Source of the DNA: Deltaproteobacteria bacterium
Lineage (GTDB): Bacteria > Desulfobacterota > Desulfobacteria > Desulfobacterales > Desulfatirhabdiaceae
Assembly: GCA_021778975.1 (NCBI GenBank)
Contig: JAJYBO010000216.1
Span: 1 to 5,374 of the forward strand
Direction: 5' to 3'
Length of the DNA: 5,374 nt
Shown: positions 1-5,374 of the stretch, one piece after another
How the letters are laid out: every line of letters begins with the position of its first letter
Position numbering within the stretch: position 1 is the stretch's first letter
Translations under genes and position numbers: made by a program
Notes under the pieces: generated by a model
Told to the model about the DNA's origin: nothing
Database searches by the model: none
Seen by the model: the letters and a program-made list of their open reading frames with translations, nothing else

Positions 1-490
1 CGATATAGAATGCGTTGCTGTTTTCGGTAAGGCCGTAAATCTGCCGCCCCATATGAAGCGAGTTTTCGAGCGCCTGCTCCACCGGAACATTGAACCAGAA
101 ATCAATACTGGAGGTAATGAAAGCGATGGAAAAGAAAAAAAGAACCCCTGCCGGAATCAGCGTCAGTGAAATGAACGCGATCACCAGGCGGGTGCGAAGT
201 CTGGATCCCATGACCTTGCGTTTTCGGTCGTAAAGCAGTTTGACCAGATTCCGGAAGACCAGAAAAATGAGCAGAATCAGCAGGAGCAGATTGATGTTCG
301 TCATGGTGAACATCAATATGGTGTTGGAGATGGGAAAATTTGAACCAAAATGGATGAGTTTGTTCTGCACATAGGTCATCAGCGCCACCAGAACCGTAAT
401 GATGACGATAATGATGACTTCTCGCTTGCGCCGGCGACGATCTCCGAGTGAAATAGAGGAAGATGCGTTTTTAAAACGATTGGGTTTCAT
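1..490 (-). CDS. NtrY-like membrane sensor histidine kinase, N-terminal part (runs off left edge)
   Basis: The 163 visible residues begin MKPNRFKNASSS and hold only the membrane sensor part; HAMP, PAS and kinase domains would lie beyond the window. A basic stretch (DRRRRKRE, residues 17-24) precedes a first membrane helix at about 25-41. A second long helix lies at about 57-83 (NTILMFTMTNINLLLLILLI), then a basic cytoplasmic stretch (DRKRKVMGSRLRTR), then a third helix at about 102-126. The segment SSIDFWFNVPVEQALENS (127-144) begins the extracytoplasmic sensor region. This order and these motifs match NtrY-type nitrogen or stress sensor kinases as I know them from Desulfobacterota; the family call rests on memory of those proteins, and the signal sensed cannot be told. 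The start is the only ATG in frame after an in-frame TAG about 17 codons upstream. GGAAAG sits just before it, with a stronger AGAGGTGG further back. It is transcribed divergently from cydA. Confidence 0.75.
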   Translation of the reverse strand, partial: MKPNRFKNASSSISLGDRRRRKREVIIIVIITVLVALMTYVQNKLIHFGSNFPISNTILMFTMTNINLLLLILLIFLVFRNLVKLLYDRKRKVMGSRLRTRLVIAFISLTLIPAGVLFFFSIAFITSSIDFWFNVPVEQALENSLHMGRQIYGLTENSNAFYI

Positions 491-540
491 AGCTTTCCAT
501 GATGTGAGCCTGGATTTCCACCTCTGTAACGATATTTGTT

Positions 541-567
541 TCTATAGCCAACGTATCCCGCTGTCAA
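541..567 (-). promoter_or_regulatory. Candidate sigma-70 promoter for the sensor kinase
   Basis: On the minus strand a perfect TTGACA (567-562) is followed by TATAGA (546-541). The spacer is 15 bases, shorter than the preferred 16-18, or 16-17 if the -10 is read as ATAGAA or TAGAAA. Transcription would start near 533 and leave a leader of about 40 bases before the ATG at 490. It faces the kinase gene in an otherwise gene-free stretch. The call is based on sequence match and position only. Confidence 0.4.
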
Positions 568-668
568 GACCGGCGGATGCGGGCGTTAACGGTGCATGGC
601 GGAGGGGGCGCGGATATTTCGCTTGAAATGCCTTGTCAAAGTCGTTAATTAGGATACACCATTTCGGT

Positions 669-720
669 GGCTTCGCAAAAAGTTCCGTATCTGCGGTGCG
701 CTGTATTCCTCGTCATTAGC
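669..720. repeat. Possible truncated half of an interspersed repeat in the cydA leader
   Basis: The stretch GGCTTCGCAAAAAGT (669-683), followed by GCGGTGCGCTGTATTCCTCG (693-712), resembles, from memory, one arm of a palindromic repeat scattered in Desulfobacterota genomes. In those copies a matching arm ends in ACTTTTTGCGAAGCC. No second arm is present here, so if the identification is right this is a half-copy or decayed element. The recognition is from recall only and cannot be proven from one copy. Confidence 0.3.
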
Positions 721-754
721 GTCATGCTCTTTTTCGGGTAAAGCCATCATGACG
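711..754. promoter_or_regulatory. CGTCAT direct and inverted repeats before cydA
   Basis: CGTCAT occurs at 711-716 and 720-725, nine bases apart, and again inverted at 749-754. The arms CGTCATG (720-726) and CATGACG (748-754) form a 7-base inverted repeat around a 21-base loop. It lies 32-75 bases before the cydA start, where an operator or leader structure could act. No known regulator is recognised, and part of the first copy overlaps the repeat-like stretch, so chance is possible. Confidence 0.2.
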
Positions 755-774
755 GGGTTTCTCTTTTCTTTCTG

Positions 775-780
775 AAAGGA
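775..780 (+). promoter_or_regulatory. Ribosome binding site of cydA
   Basis: AAAGGA lies five bases before the ATG at 786 and fixes this start, which also gives the usual N-terminus of the family (LSRIQFGLT). Confidence 0.7.
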
Positions 781-785
781 CACTT

Positions 786-2183
786 ATGGATGTTCTGTCA
801 TTGTCCCGGATTCAGTTCGGTCTGACCACGGCGTTTCACATTCTGTTTCCCACCCTGACCATCGGTCTTTCGCTGTATCTGGTTATCCTCGAAGGACTCT
901 GGCTTCGCACGGGTAACGAGATATATTACCGGATGTACCGGTTCTGGATCAAAATTTTCGCCATTCATTTTGCCGTGGGGGTTGTCAGCGGCATCACATT
1001 GGAGTTTGAATTCGGAACCAATTTCGCCCGGTTTTCACAGGCCGTGTCCAATGTATTCGCCCCGCTGCTGGCCTATGAAGGCATGACGGCCTTTTTTCTG
1101 GAGGCCGGGTTTCTGGGTATCATGTTGTTCGGATGGAAGCGGGTATCGCCGGCGGTTCATTTTTTGTCCACCTGTCTGGTAGCGGTGGGCGCCTCTCTGT
1201 CCGCCTTCTGGATTATGGCCGCCAACGCGTGGATGCAAACACCGGCAGGGTACGAGCTGATTCATGGCAAATTTCATGTGACCCGGTTTTGGGATGTCAT
1301 TTTCAACCCGGCGTTTCCCACACATCTGACGCACATGCTGCTGGCTTCCTATGAAACAGCCGTGTTCGCGGTCGCTGGTATCAGCGCCTGGTTTCTGCTG
1401 AAACGCCAGCATGAGGCGTTTTTTCGAAAGTCTCTTTCCATTGCGCTTGTCATGGCGGCATTGATCGCCCCGCTTCAGGTGGTGGCCGGAGATTTCAAGG
1501 GGCAGAACGTCGCCCGGTATCAACCGGCCAAACTGGCGGCCATGGAAGCGCACTGGGACACCAACACGCAGGGCGGCGCGCCGTTTGTGGCATTTGCCTT
1601 TCCGGACATGAAGGCTGAAAAAAATCTCTGTGAAATCACGATTCCAGACATGCTGAGTCTCATCATCACCCATTCTCTTCACGGAGAAGTTCGAGGGCTG
1701 AAGACGTTTCCTCCGGAAGACCGTCCCAATGCCGCGATAACGTTCTGGACTTTTCGGATCATGGCCGGTATCGGCTTTTTACTGGCGGGCGTAATGCTGT
1801 GGGCCGGTTATCTGGCTTTTAGAAAGCGTCTGTTCGATACGCCGCTGTTTCTGAAAACCCTGGTGATGATACAGCCCTTGGGGTTTGTGGCGACGGTCGT
1901 CGGATGGATCACCGTCGAGGTTGGCCGACAGCCCTGGGTGGTCTATGGTCTGATACGGACAAAGGACAGTGTCTCCCCCATTGCCGCGGGTAATGTGGTA
2001 TGGTCTTTAGGGATGTTCTTGATATTGTTTGCGGTGGTGGGTGGCAGCTACTTTTATTTTACCCTCAAAGTACTCAGGAACGGGCCGGACGCCGAAGCGC
2101 CTGCAACACCGTCGGAAGTTTCGATTCCGGCATCCGGAAAAATAACCGCAACGAATGCAGCCGGTCGAGAGGTGACGTCATGA
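786..2183 (+). CDS. cydA: Cytochrome bd quinol oxidase subunit I, short Q-loop type
   Basis: This 465-residue protein is the haem-carrying subunit of the cytochrome bd oxidase, which takes electrons from quinol and reduces O2 to water at the cytoplasmic membrane. By alignment from memory with E. coli CydA, all key residues are present. His18 is the b595 ligand (E. coli His19), His183 and Met326 are the b558 ligands (His186, Met393), and Glu98 and Glu106 match Glu99 and Glu107. Lys249 and Glu254 in KLAAMEA match quinol-site Lys252 and Glu257. The GRQPW motif is at 380-384, in the order GWITVEVGRQPW. About nine membrane helices are expected. The Q-loop between about 234 and 318 lacks the C-terminal insertion of the 522-residue E. 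coli protein, making this the short form. The last 35 residues form a low-complexity Pro/Ala/Ser/Thr tail. The stop overlaps the cydB start. Cyanide-insensitive CioA-type enzymes are also short, so CioA naming is possible. Confidence 0.96.
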   Translation: MDVLSLSRIQFGLTTAFHILFPTLTIGLSLYLVILEGLWLRTGNEIYYRMYRFWIKIFAIHFAVGVVSGITLEFEFGTNFARFSQAVSNVFAPLLAYEGMTAFFLEAGFLGIMLFGWKRVSPAVHFLSTCLVAVGASLSAFWIMAANAWMQTPAGYELIHGKFHVTRFWDVIFNPAFPTHLTHMLLASYETAVFAVAGISAWFLLKRQHEAFFRKSLSIALVMAALIAPLQVVAGDFKGQNVARYQPAKLAAMEAHWDTNTQGGAPFVAFAFPDMKAEKNLCEITIPDMLSLIITHSLHGEVRGLKTFPPEDRPNAAITFWTFRIMAGIGFLLAGVMLWAGYLAFRKRLFDTPLFLKTLVMIQPLGFVATVVGWITVEVGRQPWVVYGLIRTKDSVSPIAAGNVVWSLGMFLILFAVVGGSYFYFTLKVLRNGPDAEAPATPSEVSIPASGKITATNAAGREVTS

Positions 2184-3178
2184 ATCTGATTCACATCTGG
2201 GTGTTTCTGGTGGGTCTGGTAGTGATTTTATATGTCATGCTGGACGGATTTAACCTGGGGGTTGGTATGCTGTTTCCCGGCGCCGCCAACCGTGCGGAGC
2301 AGGATGTCATGATGGCTGCAATTGCGCCGGTATGGGATGCCAACCAGACCTGGATCGTCTTTGGCGGCGGCGCTCTTTTCGCGTCGTTTCCCATGATCTA
2401 CACGGTGCTGTTCAGCGCGTTGTACATTCCGCTGTTCACATTTCTATTCGGGCTGATATTTCGGGGGGTGGCGTTCGAGTTCCGGGCAAATTCTCATCAA
2501 AAGCATATCTGGAACCGCGCTTTTTTCGGGGGCAGTCTTGTTGCGGCGTTTGCCCAGGGCGTCACCTTGGGCGGATATATCGAGGGTATTCGGGTCAGGG
2601 CGGGTATCTTCGCCGGAGGTCCGTGGGACTGGTTGACCCCTTTTTCTATCATGACCGGTGTCGCTCTGACGGCGGGGTATATGCTTCTGGGGGCTGGTTA
2701 TCTGATTATCAAAACGACAGGTCCCGTGCAGGAACGCGCCTATCGCCAGGCTTTTTGGGCCGGTGGCGCGGTGGCGTTGTTTCTCTGTATCGTCGCTGTT
2801 TGGACGCCATACCACAATCCGGAATTTGTGGCCAACTGGCTCAGCAGGCCGCGGATCTATGGGGTCTGGGTATTTCCGGTGCTGAGTGCGGCGTCTTTCG
2901 TTCTCCTGTTTCACCATTTGAAAAAGCGCAGCGAAATACAACCGTTTGTCTGGAGTCTGATGATATTTTTATCGGCGTATCTGGCGCTTCAATCCGCCAT
3001 TTACCCCTGCGCCATCCTGCCCGACATTTCTGTCGCCGAAGCAGCGTCTCAGCCGGAAACGCTCATTTTTACGCTCTGGGGCGTGGCGCTGATACTGCCG
3101 GTGGTTCTGGGATACGTGTGGTACAGCTACCGGGTGTTCCGCGGCAAGGTGGCTTATGGAGATGGGTATGAACAATGA
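2180..3178 (+). CDS. cydB: Cytochrome bd quinol oxidase subunit II
   Basis: This 332-residue membrane protein is the partner subunit of CydA and completes the oxidase core. The start is the ATG at 2180, sharing ATGA with the cydA stop; GAGAGGTGA (2166-2174) provides the ribosome site. The reading frame stays open upstream inside cydA, but that part is not family-like. Family signatures seen are LDGFNLGVG (21-29), the pair WDANQTW (52-58) followed by GGGALFASFP, FRGVAFEFR in the third helix region, and GVTLGGYIEG, the counterpart of GVALGNLFQG in E. coli. About eight helices are expected, and the C-terminus YRVFRGKV is typical. The odd point is Asn25, where many homologues have Asp in DGFD. 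The tight overlap suggests translational coupling and 1:1 synthesis with CydA. No cydC/cydD assembly transporter is in the window. Confidence 0.95.
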   Translation: MNLIHIWVFLVGLVVILYVMLDGFNLGVGMLFPGAANRAEQDVMMAAIAPVWDANQTWIVFGGGALFASFPMIYTVLFSALYIPLFTFLFGLIFRGVAFEFRANSHQKHIWNRAFFGGSLVAAFAQGVTLGGYIEGIRVRAGIFAGGPWDWLTPFSIMTGVALTAGYMLLGAGYLIIKTTGPVQERAYRQAFWAGGAVALFLCIVAVWTPYHNPEFVANWLSRPRIYGVWVFPVLSAASFVLLFHHLKKRSEIQPFVWSLMIFLSAYLALQSAIYPCAILPDISVAEAASQPETLIFTLWGVALILPVVLGYVWYSYRVFRGKVAYGDGYEQ

Positions 3179-3227
3179 TTCAAAGCAGTCATTCGATCCG
3201 GAGGGGATAATGAGGCAACTCACATGA
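3168..3227 (+). CDS. Possible tiny ORF after cydB, 19 residues, unknown
   Basis: An ORF starting at ATG 3168 inside the cydB end encodes MNNDSKQSFDPEGIMRQLT. GGAGA (3158-3162) lies five bases ahead. A second, very good site GGAGGGG (3200-3206) precedes an in-frame ATG at 3210 that would give only MRQLT. cyd operons often end with a small third subunit (CydX or the CioC/DUF2474 type), but those are hydrophobic with one membrane helix, and this peptide is polar. The stop lies at the edge of the palindromic repeat, so it could be the stump of a gene cut by that element, or chance. Confidence 0.2.
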   Translation: MNNDSKQSFDPEGIMRQLT

Positions 3228-3318
3228 ATTGTTATACCGTAGGGGCGAACCTTGTGTTTGCCCTGAATCTCATGTTGCCAGAGGGCGATCGCAAGGATCG
3301 CCCCTACGCGGTTCAATC
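3226..3318. repeat. Imperfect palindromic repeat (REP/MITE-like) between cydB and hisD
   Basis: Two 27-base arms, 3238-3264 and 3282-3308, are inverted copies with 23 of 27 positions matching by my hand count, around a 17-base loop. The core is GTAGGGGCGAACCTTGTG on the left and GATCGCAAGGATCGCCCCTAC on the right side, read across 3287-3307. Flanking ATTG (about 3228-3231) and CAAT (about 3314-3317), plus ACCG and CGGT inside them, extend the symmetry. The GTAGGGGCGA...TCGCCCCTAC type is, from memory, a dispersed non-coding repeat in several bacterial phyla. RNA from either strand would form a strong hairpin, so it may stop or separate the two converging transcripts. There is no T-run directly after it, so it is not a classic terminator. 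Confidence 0.7.
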
Positions 3319-3348
3319 CGGTGGGTTATAGGCCGGAAGGTTGTTTTT
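3317..3348 (+). terminator. Weak candidate terminator for the cydAB transcript
   Basis: TCCGG (3317-3321) and CCGGA (3333-3337) can pair around an 11-base loop, and a T-rich stretch TTGTTTTT (3341-3348) follows after three bases. The stem is only five pairs. It sits just after the large palindrome and before the hisD stop, where a terminator is expected. Confidence 0.25.
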
Positions 3349-3364
3349 GGGGAGTCGTATCGTT

Positions 3365-4672
3365 CTATTTTTTCAGCCGTGCGGAGACAGACCCGGCGTG
3401 TGCGCCCAGCCCTTCGATATTGGCCAGGCGGAGGATATCTGGCGCTTCGTTTCTGAACGCCTCTTCCGAATAATGAATCAGGCTGGTTTTTTTGATGAAA
3501 TGATCCACGGACAGTGCTGAAGAAAACCGCGCGGTTCCGGCGGTCGGCAGCACATGATTGGGGCCTGCGATATAGTCTCCCACTGGTTCTGGTGTAAAAT
3601 TTCCCATGAAAACAGCCCCGGCGTTGCGGATCATTCCGATGTGTTCCAGGGGGGATTCGATATGAAGTTCGAGGTGTTCCGGAGCGATCGCGTTGGCCAG
3701 CTCGAAGGCCGCCGACATATCCTGCACCACAAAGATGGCGCCATAGCGTTCCAGTGATTGCCGGGCGATATCTTGACGTTCCAGTGACGGCAACTGGTCA
3801 TAAACGGATTTCAGAGTCTGTTCCGCCACATCCGAAGACGGGGTGACCAGAATAGCGGATGCCATGGGATCATGTTCCGCCTGAGAAAGCAGATCCGCCG
3901 CCACATAATCAGGATGTGACGTTTTGTCTGCAATGATCAGTATTTCGCTGGGGCCTGCCACCATGTCAATGCCCACGGTTCCGGCCACCATTTTTTTGGC
4001 GATAGTGACATAGATGTTACCAGGGCCGACGATGACATCGCATCGGGGAATGGCCTGGGTGCCGTACGCCAGCGCAGCGATAGCCCAGGCGCTGCCGACT
4101 TTATAAACAGCGTCAACGCCGGCCCGTTTGGCCGCGGCCAGAAGGTGTGGATTGATCGTTCCATCCGGTGTAGCGGGTGTCGTCATGGCAATGTGGGAGA
4201 CGCCGGCAATTTTTGCCGGAATGGCGCACATCAGCACGGTGGAAACCAGGGGCGTTTTACCGGATTTTCCGCCGGGAACATAGATACCCGCGGTGCTGAC
4301 GGGGTTTACGATCTGCCCCAGCAGGGTTCCGGGTCTTGGGGTGTCAATCCAGGATTTGGGGGATTGATGCCGGTGAAATAATTCGATCTGAGATGCGGCT
4401 CTTTCCAGAGATTTTAGAAAATCGGAATGCACCGATTGTTCTGCGTCTTCAAACTCCTGATCTGTGGCCTGAAGCGATGCCAGATCGAGTTTGGGCGAAT
4501 CGAAACGATTGGCGTATCGCAGCAATGCGCTGTCACCGTGAGTGCGAATATCCTCGATGATATCCGCAACAGTTTGCTGATCTTCGAGGCTGAACGACTG
4601 CACCCGACGGGTAATGGTCAAAAGCTGATGTTGAGCGTCAGCGGAGGGAAACGCATAAATTTTCATAATCAT
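3365..4672 (-). CDS. hisD: Histidinol dehydrogenase
   Basis: This 435-residue cytoplasmic zinc enzyme oxidises L-histidinol in two NAD-dependent steps to L-histidine, the end of histidine synthesis. Length equals the E. coli enzyme (434). Aligning from memory, zinc ligands are Gln264, His267, Asp366 and His425 (E. coli 259, 262, 360, 419). The catalytic pair is Glu332-His333 in APEHLELH, and substrate residues Ser242 and Glu420 are present. The family signature runs from IDMVAGPSE (235-243) to LSQAEHD (262-268). NAD contacts Tyr131 and Asn219 are kept, but the position of E. coli Gln188 is Trp196 (GSAWAIAA instead of GGAQAIAA). The chosen ATG at 4672 has GAGGA about six bases before it and overlaps the upstream stop as ATGA. 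The in-frame ATG at 4666 (MKIYAFPS) is an alternative that fits the family N-terminus better. No other his gene is visible. Confidence 0.95.
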   Translation of the reverse strand: MIMKIYAFPSADAQHQLLTITRRVQSFSLEDQQTVADIIEDIRTHGDSALLRYANRFDSPKLDLASLQATDQEFEDAEQSVHSDFLKSLERAASQIELFHRHQSPKSWIDTPRPGTLLGQIVNPVSTAGIYVPGGKSGKTPLVSTVLMCAIPAKIAGVSHIAMTTPATPDGTINPHLLAAAKRAGVDAVYKVGSAWAIAALAYGTQAIPRCDVIVGPGNIYVTIAKKMVAGTVGIDMVAGPSEILIIADKTSHPDYVAADLLSQAEHDPMASAILVTPSSDVAEQTLKSVYDQLPSLERQDIARQSLERYGAIFVVQDMSAAFELANAIAPEHLELHIESPLEHIGMIRNAGAVFMGNFTPEPVGDYIAGPNHVLPTAGTARFSSALSVDHFIKKTSLIHYSEEAFRNEAPDILRLANIEGLGAHAGSVSARLKK

Positions 4673-5374
4673 CCATATTCCTCATCATAATCATCTTCAT
4701 TTCGCTCTAAAAAATAGGGTTGAGAATCTTCTCTTACTGCATGAACACTGATATTCATTGGGTTTAGAAAATTCAATATTGAAATTTTTCGTAATTTTTT
4801 CTCAAGATAATTACTTAACTGGTCTTCTGGCACTGAAAGAATTTCGGCGCTGTAGCCAAGGCGCACTTTCAACCTTTTAGCCAGTTCCAATGCCCAGAAT
4901 TGCATACTCATCTGGACAATTTCACTTCCGGACTTTTGGGCGGCCTCGGTTGTTTTTGTTGTTTTCGGCATTTTATCAACAATGATGAACGTTTGCGAAA
5001 AACTCATCATTTCATTTTGTTCGATTTCGTTGGCGTATCTTGTCAATTTGTCTTTCATGATTTCAGGATTGCCTTTGCCTATGAAACCGATATCGAATCG
5101 CGCCAGTTTTCCGGGACGCAGTCTGATTGTCGCATCACACTCTCTGATATCCGAGCTATCTGACAACCAGAAAACCCTGTCACGCTTTTTTGTTTGAGCA
5201 TTTTCTACATGCTGAAAACCGAGTATAGTCAAAACAGATCCCAAAACCAGACGTTCGAACAGCTTGCCATAAGTGGATTTCTCGGAGCCGCGAATTGTCA
5301 ATGTAGCGGCGCCGATAGCTGCGGATAAGCGTGTGAGGTCATTCCAGTCCAGGACATTGATATTTTGTCTCGTT
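4669..5374 (-). CDS. CfrBI-family type II restriction endonuclease, C-terminal part (runs off right edge)
   Basis: The frame is open to the window edge, giving 234 residues before the stop; the N-terminus is missing. A TTG at 5301 could be read as a start (TIRGSEKSTYGKLFERLVLG), but the 24 residues before it (ending LSAAIGAAT) are in frame and look like continuous protein, so that start is probably false. The core TIRGSEKSTYGKLFERLVLG followed by ILGF, then RECDATI (77-83 of the visible part) and RFDIGFIGKGNPEI (92-105), recalls CfrBI-like enzymes, which cut CCWWGG. Asp80, Asp94 and Lys100 could be PD-(D/E)XK-type catalytic residues; this is inference. The C-terminus is acidic (ERNEDDYDEEYG), and its codons carry the hisD ribosome site. 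Parts of the gene are strikingly AT-rich (13 G/C in 4741-4800 against 41 in 4021-4080), suggesting transfer. A matching DNA methyltransferase is expected beyond 5374. Confidence 0.7.
   Translation of the reverse strand, partial: TRQNINVLDWNDLTRLSAAIGAATLTIRGSEKSTYGKLFERLVLGSVLTILGFQHVENAQTKKRDRVFWLSDSSDIRECDATIRLRPGKLARFDIGFIGKGNPEIMKDKLTRYANEIEQNEMMSFSQTFIIVDKMPKTTKTTEAAQKSGSEIVQMSMQFWALELAKRLKVRLGYSAEILSVPEDQLSNYLEKKLRKISILNFLNPMNISVHAVREDSQPYFLERNEDDYDEEYG

Larger units (their letters stand above)
491..785. other. Divergent intergenic region between the sensor kinase and cydA
   Basis: I see no convincing protein gene in these 295 bases. The left part carries the kinase promoter candidate. 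For cydA the only upstream candidate is TTGTCA at 633-638, followed by the AT-rich GTTAATTAGGATAC (644-657); no good -10 sits at the right distance, so it is weak. Bases 669-720 look like half of an interspersed repeat. Bases 711-754 hold three CGTCAT copies. I looked for FNR-like (TTGAT-N4-ATCAA) and Rex-like (TTGTGA...TCACAA) sites, which would be expected for an oxygen-regulated cyd operon, and found none by eye. Confidence 0.6.

Noticed and set aside
399..626. 75-codon plus-strand frame at the left
   Set aside because: It lies antisense to the sensor kinase start and intergenic DNA, has no family resemblance and no sensible ribosome site.
1035..1682. 215-codon minus-strand frame inside cydA
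   Set aside because: It is a shadow of cydA: rich in Arg, His, Gln and Gly with no recognisable motif, opposite a clearly conserved gene.
2000..2179. A longer cydB starting at 2000 with 60 extra N-terminal residues
   Set aside because: The extra part overlaps cydA, is not family-like, and the ATG at 2180 has a good ribosome site and the usual N-terminus.
2332..3171. 279-codon plus-strand frame inside cydB
   Set aside because: It is the out-of-frame reading of cydB; the cydB frame carries all the family motifs.
3224..3331. 35-codon ORF starting with an ATGA overlap after the tiny cydB-distal ORF (MNCYTVGANLVFALNL...)
   Set aside because: It is made almost entirely of the palindromic repeat, so the coding look is a by-product of that element.
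3285..3691. Two GCGATCGC octamers (3285-3292 and 3684-3691), like the cyanobacterial HIP1 sequence
   Set aside because: Only two copies, one within the palindrome and one in hisD; nothing else suggests a cyanobacterium.
4900..5197. Plus-strand frames of 71-87 codons opposite the restriction gene
   Set aside because: Antisense shadows without ribosome sites or recognisable content.
1..5374. CRISPR arrays, tRNA or rRNA genes, riboswitches
   Set aside because: No regularly spaced direct repeats, cloverleaf-like segments or rRNA-like stretches were seen by eye on either strand.

Overview
The window looks like chromosomal DNA of a Desulfobacterota (former delta-proteobacterial) anaerobe. The evidence is indirect: an NtrY-like sensor kinase N-terminus with the long 'LLLLILLIFLVFRN' segment and 'SSIDFWFNVPVEQ' motif I associate with that group, a short-Q-loop cytochrome bd, a HisD of the same style, and two palindromic or repeat-like intergenic sequences of kinds I associate with such genomes. 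I could not confirm the lineage without a search.

Layout, left to right. 1-490 (minus) is the N-terminal membrane part of a sensor histidine kinase running off the left edge. 491-785 is a divergent intergenic region with a promoter-like TTGACA/TATAGA pair facing the kinase, a possible half-copy of an interspersed repeat, and a small CGTCAT repeat cluster ahead of cydA. 786-3178 (plus) is cydAB, a two-gene operon with a 4-base ATGA overlap encoding both subunits of a cytochrome bd quinol oxidase. 3179-3364 is a convergent intergenic region holding a possible tiny third ORF and a large imperfect palindrome (arms 3238-3264 and 3282-3308). 3365-4672 (minus) is hisD, histidinol dehydrogenase. 4669-5374 (minus) is the C-terminal part of a CfrBI-type restriction endonuclease that runs off the right edge and overlaps the hisD start by an ATGA.

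How the genes fit together. CydAB would reduce O2 to water with quinol at the cytoplasmic membrane, probably for oxygen protection or microaerobic respiration. HisD does the last two oxidations of histidine synthesis and is away from other his genes in the visible stretch. The restriction enzyme is AT-rich compared with hisD and is probably acquired; its partner methyltransferase, if present, should lie beyond 5374. hisD may be transcribed from upstream of or within the restriction gene.

Most of the window is well-known biology. The points worth checking are the restriction gene abutting hisD, a Gln-to-Trp change at the residue aligned with an NAD-binding position of HisD, an Asp-to-Asn change in the CydB signature, the palindrome ending the cyd operon, and the repeat-like sequence in the cydA leader. 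I see no clear undescribed system.
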